DNA from: JBFKAV01 sp041621405
GTDB taxonomy: Bacteria > Pseudomonadota > Alphaproteobacteria > Rhodobacterales > Rhodobacteraceae
Length of the DNA stretch: 5,202 bases
Direction: 5' to 3'
NCBI GenBank assembly: GCA_041621405.1
Contig: JBFKAV010000206.1
Span: 1-5,202, forward strand
Shown piece after piece: positions 1-3,897 of the stretch. The notes beneath the pieces were generated by a model that saw nothing but the letters and a program-made list of their open reading frames with translations, made no database searches and was not told where the DNA came from. Within the stretch, counting starts at the first letter, position 1; every line of letters starts with the position of its first letter. A program made the translations under genes and the position numbers.

Positions 1-588
1 ATGCGCCACGTCCTCGCGCAGCCGGGTCAGCGGCCGGAGTGCACCGGACATCAGGAGCACCGCGCCCAGCACGCCCAGCGTGCCCACCATGCTGAAGGCG
101 GTAAGCAGGCTCTGGCCGATCCGCCGCTGCTCCTCCTGCAACGCCAGAAGCGATTCCGCCACCGACACGACCCAGACCGAGCCGTCCTCGAGCCGCACCT
201 GCTGGTGCGCACCGAGGACAGGCCCGTCCGGCCCGGGGCCGCGCCAGAATGTCCGCTCGGCTCCGGCCGCCTCGGTCTCGGGCAGGGTCGCGTCGAACAG
301 CGAGCGCGAGGTGTAGATCTCGCCGTCCGGCGCGGTCAGCTGCCAGTAGCGGCCAGAATAGGGGCGCGCGTATTCGGGATCGGTGACGAAGGTTTCGACG
401 ATCGCGGGATCGCCGCCGGAATTCGCCAGTGCCACCACGAGCTGCAGATGCCGCACCAGGAGCAGGCGGTCGAACCGCGCCTGCGCCTCGCCGTAGAAGA
501 AGGTGATCAGCGCGGTGATGCCGATGGCCGAGGTCAGGAGCGCCCAGGCAACCGCAGTCCAGATCGCCCGCTTGCGGAGCGACCGCAT
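1..588 (-). CDS. Sensor histidine kinase, N-terminal 196 residues (runs off the left edge)
   Basis: This is the input half of an inner-membrane two-component sensor kinase, read from ATG at 588-586 and still open at base 1. A short basic N-terminus (MRSLRKR) leads into a transmembrane helix at about residues 9-32. A periplasmic domain of about 128 residues follows, containing SGRYWQL (78-84) and a DGEIYTSRSL segment (88-97), patterns I associate with proteobacterial sensor kinases that partner OmpR-type regulators. A second transmembrane helix lies at about 161-183, and LRPLTRLRED (184-193) looks like the start of a HAMP linker. The His-phosphoacceptor and ATPase domains would lie outside the window, so kinase activity is inferred from architecture and context. 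The ATG overlaps the TGA of the response regulator by one base (TGATG), implying translational coupling and a cognate pair. The signal sensed is unknown. Long open frames on the opposite strand here are shadows of this gene. Confidence 0.9.
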   Translation of the reverse strand, partial: MRSLRKRAIWTAVAWALLTSAIGITALITFFYGEAQARFDRLLLVRHLQLVVALANSGGDPAIVETFVTDPEYARPYSGRYWQLTAPDGEIYTSRSLFDATLPETEAAGAERTFWRGPGPDGPVLGAHQQVRLEDGSVWVVSVAESLLALQEEQRRIGQSLLTAFSMVGTLGVLGAVLLMSGALRPLTRLREDVAH

Positions 589-1247
589 CAGGCCTCGTCG
601 ATCATGTAGCCACGGCCGCGGGAGGTGGATATCAGTTCGGCCCCAAGCTTCTTCCTCAGTCGCGCGACGAACACGGCGATGGTGTTGGAATCCCGGTCGC
701 CGTCATACTCGTAGATATGCTCCGACAGTTCGGTGCGCGAAACCATGCGACCGGCGTTGTGGGCCAGGTAGGACAGCACCGCGATTTCCTGCTGCGTCAG
801 GTCCACCGGAACGCCGGCGCGAATGGTGCGGCCGGTGCGCAGGTCGATGGTCACGTCGCCGCGCTCGAACAGCGGATTGAGCCGCCCCGACTTGCGGCGC
901 AGGAGCACCCGGACGCGCGCCGAGAGCTCGGCCATGTGGAACGGCTTGGTCATGTAGTCGTCGGCGCCGGCATCGAGGCCGTCGACCTTCTCCGACCAGC
1001 TGCCGCGCGCGGTCAGGATCAGCACCGGCAGGTCGAGCCCCTCGGCGCGCCAGTCCTTGAGAATCGAGATGCCGTCGCGGGTGGGCAGGCCGATATCGAG
1101 GATGATGAGATCGTAGGGCTCGGTCGAGCCGAGATGGGCAGCCTCGGCCCCGTCCTGCGCAACGTCGACGGCGTGGCCCTCGGCCGAGAGGACCCGCTTG
1201 ATCTGGACGCCGAGCACGTCCTCGTCTTCTGCCAGGAGTATCCGCAT
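588..1247 (-). CDS. OmpR/QseB-family response regulator
   Basis: This is a DNA-binding response regulator of 219 residues, the normal family length. The receiver domain spans about 1-112. It has the acidic pocket E7/D8, phosphoacceptor D51 in ILDIGLP, T79, and K101 in the MTKPF motif. The winged-helix domain covers about 125-219. It has the LTQQE entry (150-154), the recognition-helix region SNTIAVFVARLRKKLG (187-202), and the wing ISTSRGRGYMI (206-216). Phosphorylation by the adjacent kinase should promote dimerisation on tandem direct repeats. The start is placed at ATG 1247 because MRILLAEDE is the canonical opening. A TTG at 1277 would add ten residues with no family precedent. No strong Shine-Dalgarno precedes the ATG (GCGAAAGCG), so expression may depend on the PepSY-like gene 47 bases upstream. 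The style is closest to the QseB/FeuP group, but the exact orthologue cannot be named from sequence alone. Confidence 0.96.
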   Translation of the reverse strand: MRILLAEDEDVLGVQIKRVLSAEGHAVDVAQDGAEAAHLGSTEPYDLIILDIGLPTRDGISILKDWRAEGLDLPVLILTARGSWSEKVDGLDAGADDYMTKPFHMAELSARVRVLLRRKSGRLNPLFERGDVTIDLRTGRTIRAGVPVDLTQQEIAVLSYLAHNAGRMVSRTELSEHIYEYDGDRDSNTIAVFVARLRKKLGAELISTSRGRGYMIDEA

Positions 1248-1294
1248 CGCTTTCGCAGGTGAGACTAAGGAAGGCAAGGCAGCGCGATCAATCC

Positions 1295-1819
1295 CTAATT
1301 GTTGCCGCCGCCGCCTCCGCCGCCTCCGCCTCCTCCGCCGCCGCCACCGCCGCCGCCGCCGTTGCCGCCGCCGTTGCCGCCACCGTTGCCGCCACCGTTG
1401 CCGCCACCGTTGCCTTGGCCGTTGCCTTGACCGTTCCCCTTGTTGCCGCTCTGGCCAGGAGCCGAGCCCGACTTACCAGGAGAGGCATTGGCCTCGGCGG
1501 CCACCAGGTTGGCCGTCTGCGAGCCCGGACGAACGAAGGAGCCGTTCTGGGCATCGACGACGACGCTTCCCACGGAGCCGTTCGGCATCATCACGAGGAT
1601 CCGGAAGAACACGCGCCCTACATCGAAGGCCCGCACGTCCACCGGCTCGCCGCCGGTCGCCGTTCGAACACGGCGATAGATTCGCGAGAGATTCGCGCTT
1701 TGGCCCGAGGCCGACAGCGCACGGAGTTCCGACTGGTCAAGCTCACGTGCCTCTACGGTCCCCGCTACGGAGAGCGGGCTAAGCGCCAAAACAGCAAGGG
1801 CAAGGAGCCACCGATTCAT
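1295..1819 (-). CDS. Secreted PepSY-like protein with Gly/Asn-rich repeat tail
   Basis: This is a 174-residue exported protein. Residues 1-24 form a signal peptide: MNR, a hydrophobic core WLLALAVLALSPLSVAG, then a plausible signal peptidase I site near VEA-R (22-25). Residues about 26-97 resemble a single PepSY-type domain: a helix with DQSELRALSASG, then predicted strands with VFFRILVMMPNGSVGSVVVDAQNGSF, ending in the typical 'vvvDA.tG' pattern. From about 113 the chain is low complexity: PGKSGSAPGQSGNKGN, then GQGN and GGGN tetrapeptides, then 19 consecutive glycines (154-172) and a final NN. PepSY proteins of this size usually stop after the domain, so the tail is unusual. The gene is first in the operon with the response regulator and kinase, which suggests a periplasmic or surface accessory or target of that system. 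The domain call is by eye, and no enzymatic function is assigned. Confidence 0.88.
   Translation of the reverse strand: MNRWLLALAVLALSPLSVAGTVEARELDQSELRALSASGQSANLSRIYRRVRTATGGEPVDVRAFDVGRVFFRILVMMPNGSVGSVVVDAQNGSFVRPGSQTANLVAAEANASPGKSGSAPGQSGNKGNGQGNGQGNGGGNGGGNGGGNGGGNGGGGGGGGGGGGGGGGGGGNN
1304..1440 (-). repeat. Trinucleotide and 12-base tandem repeat encoding the Gly/Asn tail
   Basis: Two nested repeat scales lie inside the PepSY-like gene. At 1361-1432 there are six 12-base units, written on the plus strand as GTTGCC followed by GCCGCC, GCCACC (three times), TTGGCC and TTGACC. They encode GGGN four times and GQGN twice on the minus strand. At 1304-1360 there is an imperfect GCC/TCC/ACC triplet tract of 19 codons that encodes the poly-Gly run (14 GGC, 4 GGA, 1 GGT). 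All units are multiples of three, so slippage would change tail length without breaking the frame. The three identical 12-mers at 1373-1408 suggest recent unit duplication. Confidence 0.9.
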
Positions 1820-1825
1820 GCACTA

Positions 1826-1831
1826 TTCTTA
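1826..1831 (-). promoter_or_regulatory. Possible -10 element of the PepSY-like operon
   Basis: On the minus strand TAAGAA (continuing to T at 1825) lies seven bases before the ATG at 1819 and 11 bases after the direct-repeat operator. No good -35 hexamer stands 16-18 bases upstream (TGTTGG and TTGGGT are the nearest), which fits an activator-dependent promoter. If this is the -10, transcription would begin at or very near the start codon, giving a leaderless or nearly leaderless message. A weak alternative reading of the same bases is GGTAAG acting as a poor Shine-Dalgarno. Confidence 0.3.
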
Positions 1832-1842
1832 CCAGTTTTGAC

Positions 1843-1859
1843 GTGAACCCAACATGAAC
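1843..1859 (-). promoter_or_regulatory. Direct-repeat operator candidate (OmpR/PhoB-type spacing)
   Basis: On the plus strand GTGAAC (1843-1848) and ATGAAC (1854-1859) are separated by five bases. Read toward the PepSY-like gene this is GTTCAT-N5-GTTCAC. The 11-base period, six-base half-sites and five-base spacer match the tandem-site geometry used by OmpR/PhoB/PmrA-family regulators, one of which is encoded two genes downstream. The site ends 24 bases before the PepSY-like start codon and 11 bases before a possible -10 hexamer, the position expected for an activator site that stands in for a -35 element. That the local regulator binds here, giving autoregulation, is inference. Confidence 0.5.
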
Positions 1860-1881
1860 TGTGTGTTTTCCCGCAGTTCAT
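1854..1881. repeat. Perfect 8-base inverted repeat, 12-base spacer
   Basis: ATGAACTG (1854-1861) and CAGTTCAT (1874-1881) are exact reverse complements, with arm centres 20 bases apart, about two helical turns. The left arm shares its ATGAAC with the direct repeat at 1843-1859, so the region carries three RTGAAC-type half-sites, two in one orientation and one in the other. The position between divergent genes and the helical phasing suggest a protein-binding site, either for a dimeric repressor or for a second regulator dimer. As RNA it could also form an 8-bp stem with a 12-base loop, but no T-tract follows. Confidence 0.5.
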
Positions 1882-1951
1882 CAAGGATATGGCAATAAGA
1901 CCGGATGTGGAAGCGCAGGCTGGGGCGCGATGGGGGCCACACGAGTAACGT

Positions 1952-1957
1952 GGAGGG
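1952..1957 (+). promoter_or_regulatory. Strong Shine-Dalgarno for the 55-codon gene
   Basis: GGAGGG is followed by a seven-base spacer (ATAGAAG) and ATG at 1965. This is the best ribosome binding site in the window and is the main reason to accept the short frame that follows as a real gene. Confidence 0.8.
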
Positions 1958-1964
1958 ATAGAAG

Positions 1965-2132
1965 ATGCAGGCTGCCTTCGCTTCGATCATCCCGTGGTTT
2001 TCGTTGGCGTTCCTTGTGTTCGCGGCGTTTCTCACGATGGGCGTGAACCTCCTTCCCGCAGCATTCAATTCGCGCATCGTGCTGGCACTTGCCGGGGTGG
2101 TGCTGTTCTTCGGCGGGATGCAGGCGTTCTAG
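1965..2132 (+). CDS. Small two-helix membrane protein of unknown function (55 aa)
   Basis: This short gene was found by reading the sequence directly. ATG at 1965 sits seven bases after GGAGGG and the frame closes with TAG at 2130-2132. The product starts MQAAFASIIPWF and is almost entirely hydrophobic. Helix 1 is at about residues 8-29 (IIPWFSLAFLVFAAFLTMGVNL), a short connector follows (LPAAFNSR), and helix 2 is at about 38-54 (IVLALAGVVLFFGGMQAF). The only charged side chain is R37 in the connector. By the positive-inside rule this weakly suggests a hairpin with the loop in the cytoplasm. There is no cysteine, histidine or acidic residue, so catalysis or metal binding is unlikely. I do not recognise a family. 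The gene is divergent from the PepSY/two-component operon and shares its operator-like intergenic region, so it may be a regulated target or a small modulator of the membrane kinase. That role is inference. Confidence 0.72.
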   Translation: MQAAFASIIPWFSLAFLVFAAFLTMGVNLLPAAFNSRIVLALAGVVLFFGGMQAF

Positions 2133-2153
2133 GCGGCCGGGGGGACCCCCGCC
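2132..2153 (+). terminator. GC-rich hairpin directly after the small membrane gene (weak)
   Basis: GGCGG (2132-2136) can pair with CCGCC (2149-2153). A CC bulge follows and three more G-C pairs (2139-2141 with 2146-2148) close a four-base loop. It begins at the last base of the stop codon. No U-run follows, so intrinsic termination is not demonstrated. It could instead protect the 3' end or be coincidental in such GC-rich sequence. Confidence 0.25.
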
Positions 2154-2202
2154 CCGATAGCTGAGGCTGTGGGCGCGGTGGCCGTGTCATCTCGGACGTG
2201 TG

Positions 2203-2221
2203 CGCTCGACGGAGTCGAGCG
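2203..2221. terminator. Perfect 8-bp hairpin between convergent genes
   Basis: CGCTCGAC (2203-2210), loop GGA, then GTCGAGCG (2214-2221) form an uninterrupted eight-pair stem with a three-base loop, readable on both strands. Its place about 70 bases past each converging gene fits a bidirectional terminator or RNA-end stabiliser. It lacks a T-tract on either side, so termination, if any, would be non-canonical or Rho-assisted. Confidence 0.4.
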
Positions 2222-2240
2222 GGACCGGAAGCATGGCCCG

Positions 2241-2265
2241 GCCCCGCTCGGTCGTTTTCCGGGGC
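2241..2265 (-). terminator. Second stem-loop downstream of the FAH-family gene (weak)
   Basis: GCCCCG (2241-2246) and CGGGGC (2260-2265) are complementary around a 13-base loop. It lies 20 bases after the stop codon of the FAH-family gene. The A-rich stretch GGAAAACG falls in the loop on the minus strand rather than as a U-run after the stem. An overlapping alternative pairs CCGGAA (2225-2230) with TTCCGG (2257-2262). Function is uncertain. Confidence 0.25.
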
Positions 2266-2284
2266 ACGCGCGCGGCCGCCGCGC

Positions 2285-3133
2285 TCAACCCGTCCAGGCC
2301 ACCGTGCGCTGGGTCTGCTCGCCAAGCCCCTCGATGCCGAGCCGCATGGTTTGCCCCGGTTTCAGGAAGACCTGGGGCTTCAGCCCAAGCCCCACGCCCG
2401 GCGGGGTGCCGGTGGAGATCAGGTCGCCCGGCTGCAGGCTCATGAACTGGCTGATATAGGACACCAGGTAGGCCACGCCGTAGACCATCGTCCGGGTTGA
2501 TCCATTCTGGTAGCGGTGGCCGTCAACTTCCAGGAACATCGAGAGCTGCTGCGGGTCGGCCACCTCGTCGCGGGTCACCAGCCAGGGTCCGATCGGGCCG
2601 AAGGTGTCGGCCGACTTGCCCTTCACCCATTGCCCGGAGCGTTCCTGCTGAAACTCGCGCTCGGAAACGTCGTTGATCACGCAGAAGCCCGCCACGTGGT
2701 CCATCGCCTTTGCCTCGTCGACGTAGCGCGCCTCGGCGCCGATCACGATGCCGAGCTCGACCTCCCAGTCGGTCTTCTTCGACCCCTTGGGGATGATCAC
2801 GTCGTCGTTGGGGCCAGAGATCGACGAGGTCGCCTTCATGAACAGCACCGGCTCGGGTGGCACTTCCATCCCCGATTCCTTGGCATGGTCGGCGTAGTTG
2901 AGACCGACGCAGACGAACTTGCCGACCCGGCCGACGCAGGGGCCGATCCGGGGCGTGCCGCTGACCTTCGGCAGGCTCGCGGGGTCGATCTTGCCAAGCT
3001 TGGCCAGGCCCGCGGGCGTCAGCACCTCGCCGGCGATGTCGTCGACCACGCCCGAAAGGTCGCGGATCGCGCCGGAGCCATCGAGCAGGCCGGGCTTCTC
3101 CTGGCCCCTGGGGCCGAACCGTAGCAGTTTCAT
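2285..3133 (-). CDS. FAH-family hydrolase, probably 2,4-diketo-3-deoxy-L-fuconate hydrolase
   Basis: This is a cytosolic metal-dependent fumarylacetoacetate-hydrolase-family enzyme of 282 residues, normal for the single-domain COG0179 type with a short N-terminal region. Visible motifs are VGLNYADHAKE (76-86), LFMKATSSISGP (97-108), the metal ligands E124 and E126 in DWEVELGIVIG with D155 in INDVSERE, the active-site segment KGKSADTFGPIGPW (171-184), and STGTPPGVGLG (240-250). In the non-phosphorylating L-fucose route the family member cleaves 2,4-diketo-3-deoxy-L-fuconate to pyruvate and L-lactate. This assignment rests on the SDR and UxaA-type neighbours. Genes of this type are also often labelled ureidoglycolate lyase or 2-hydroxyhepta-2,4-diene-1,7-dioate isomerase. 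ATG 3133 is chosen because MKLLRFG is the family opening and GAGGAG (3145-3140) precedes it by six bases. The upstream in-frame start at 3175 lies inside the SDR gene. Last gene of the operon, 10 bases after the SDR. Confidence 0.93.
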   Translation of the reverse strand: MKLLRFGPRGQEKPGLLDGSGAIRDLSGVVDDIAGEVLTPAGLAKLGKIDPASLPKVSGTPRIGPCVGRVGKFVCVGLNYADHAKESGMEVPPEPVLFMKATSSISGPNDDVIIPKGSKKTDWEVELGIVIGAEARYVDEAKAMDHVAGFCVINDVSEREFQQERSGQWVKGKSADTFGPIGPWLVTRDEVADPQQLSMFLEVDGHRYQNGSTRTMVYGVAYLVSYISQFMSLQPGDLISTGTPPGVGLGLKPQVFLKPGQTMRLGIEGLGEQTQRTVAWTG

Positions 3134-3143
3134 GCATTTCTCC

Positions 3144-3878
3144 TCAGGTGTTCGTCCAGCCGCCGTCGATCGCAAGGGCCTGTCCGGTGACGAAGGCCGC
3201 CTCGTCGGAGGCCAGGTAGACGGCCAGCGCCGCGATCTCTTCCGGCTGGCCGATCCGGCCCATCGGCTGGCGCGCGATGAAGGCGGCGCGGGCGGCCTCG
3301 TAGTCGCCCGTCGCGTGCAGCCGCTGTTCCAGCGAGGGGCTCTCCACCGTCGCCGGGCAGATCGCGTTGCAGCGGATGCCGCGGGTCACGTAGTCGGCGG
3401 CGATCGACTTGGTCATCCCGATCACGGCGGCCTTGGTCGCGCCGTAGACGAAGCGGTTGGGCGCGGCGATCATCGACGAGGCGACGGAGGCGATGTTGAT
3501 GATCGCGCCGCCGCCCGCCTCCAGCATCGCCGGCAGGAAGGCCCGCGTCACCCGGTAGGGGCCCTTCACGTTGAGGTTCATCGAGAAGTCGAACGCCGTC
3601 TCGTCGCAGTCGAGGATCGTGCCGGAATGCACGAATCCCGCGCAGTTGAAGAGGATGGCGACCGCGCCGACTCGGGCCGCGATAGCGGCCACTGCCGCGC
3701 TGTCTGTCACGTCGAGCCGGTGGGTCTCGATCCCCTCGGCGGCGAGCGGCGCAAGCGGGGCTTCTTCGATGTCGGTGGCGACCACCCGCGCGCCTTCGCC
3801 CGCGAAGGCCCGCGCCGTGGCCAGCCCGATCCCTGCGCCCGCCGCGGTGACGAACGCCGTTCTTCCCTTCAGTCGCAC
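3144..3878 (-). CDS. SDR dehydrogenase, probably 2-keto-3-deoxy-L-fuconate dehydrogenase
   Basis: This is a classical short-chain dehydrogenase of 244 residues. The Rossmann entry is TAAGAGIG (11-18), where alanine replaces the first glycine of TGxxxGIG; the mammalian DHRS6/BDH2 group carries the same substitution. D36 at the end of strand 2 indicates NAD(H) preference. NCAG is at 78-81. By alignment in memory with DHRS6, the catalytic residues are S131, Y145 and K149 (YGATK), with N101 in the helix-4 region. The stretches FNCAGFVHSGTILDCDE, FSMNLNVKG and IRCNAICPATVESPSLEQR are strikingly like DHRS6 and bacterial 2-keto-3-deoxy-L-fuconate dehydrogenases, which oxidise C4 to the diketo acid. 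The start is GTG 3878, giving MRLKGRTAFVT, with AGGGG just upstream (GAGGGGCCA). The gene lies 19 bases after the UxaA-type gene. The sequence alone does not separate the fuconate from the rhamnonate substrate. Confidence 0.93.
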   Translation of the reverse strand: MRLKGRTAFVTAAGAGIGLATARAFAGEGARVVATDIEEAPLAPLAAEGIETHRLDVTDSAAVAAIAARVGAVAILFNCAGFVHSGTILDCDETAFDFSMNLNVKGPYRVTRAFLPAMLEAGGGAIINIASVASSMIAAPNRFVYGATKAAVIGMTKSIAADYVTRGIRCNAICPATVESPSLEQRLHATGDYEAARAAFIARQPMGRIGQPEEIAALAVYLASDEAAFVTGQALAIDGGWTNT

Positions 3879-3897
3879 TGGCCCCTCGCCCCGTCGC

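Larger units (their letters stand above)
1820..1964. other. Divergent intergenic region between the PepSY-like gene and the small membrane gene
   Basis: This 145-base stretch separates two start codons pointing away from each other and must carry both promoters. It is visibly more AT-rich on its left side (about 1820-1905) than the flanking genes. It contains the direct repeat at 1843-1859, the inverted repeat at 1854-1881, a possible -10 element for the minus-strand gene at 1826-1831, and the ribosome binding site of the plus-strand gene at 1952-1957. I found no convincing -35/-10 pair for the plus-strand gene. Confidence 0.75.
2133..2284. other. Convergent intergenic spacer with GC-rich hairpins
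   Basis: This 152-base gap lies between the end of the small membrane gene (+) and the end of the FAH-family gene (-). It contains several potential stem-loops, the best at 2203-2221, but no T-tract, no plausible start with a ribosome binding site and no recognisable RNA gene. Open frames crossing it on either strand are Arg/Pro-rich and look like chance frames in GC-rich DNA. Confidence 0.7.

Noticed and set aside
1..609. 202-codon plus-strand open frame and a nested one at 80-316
   Set aside because: It is antisense to the sensor kinase, Arg/Pro/Gly/His-rich with no recognisable domain, and is open at the left edge. The minus strand reads as a coherent transmembrane sensor.
717..1262. 181-codon plus-strand open frame
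   Set aside because: It lies opposite the response regulator, whose motifs are all intact. This is a usual shadow frame in GC-rich DNA.
1361..1432. The 12-base tandem units as a CRISPR-like or iteron array
   Set aside because: The units are contiguous with no unique spacers, and they are codon-phased inside a gene, so they are coding repeats.
1288..1554. 88-codon minus-strand frame ending in Ala/Thr/Val repeats
   Set aside because: It is an alternate-frame reading of the same repeat inside the PepSY-like gene, without an export signal or domain.
1198..1846. Plus-strand open frames rich in Arg or Ala/Val/Thr across the repeat tract
   Set aside because: Their low-complexity runs are the complement of the Gly/Asn repeat. 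The minus strand gives a signal peptide and a PepSY-like domain ahead of the tail.
1838..1866. TTGACG at 1838-1843 as a plus-strand -35 box for the small membrane gene
   Set aside because: The position 17 bases downstream reads GTGTGT, which is not a -10. No acceptable partner occurs at 16-18 bases.
1861..2046. 61-codon plus-strand frame in the intergenic region
   Set aside because: It has Arg/Ser-rich content and an alternative start without a Shine-Dalgarno, and it overlaps the better supported membrane protein in another frame.
1829..2077. 82-codon minus-strand frame crossing the divergent region
   Set aside because: It overlaps the small membrane gene and the operator region, and it has no ribosome binding site or domain. 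The plus-strand 55-codon frame with GGAGGG is far better supported.
2065..2500. Several 78-100-codon frames over the convergent spacer and the end of the FAH-family gene
   Set aside because: They are Pro/Arg-rich, without ribosome binding sites, and mostly antisense or out of frame to the FAH-family gene.
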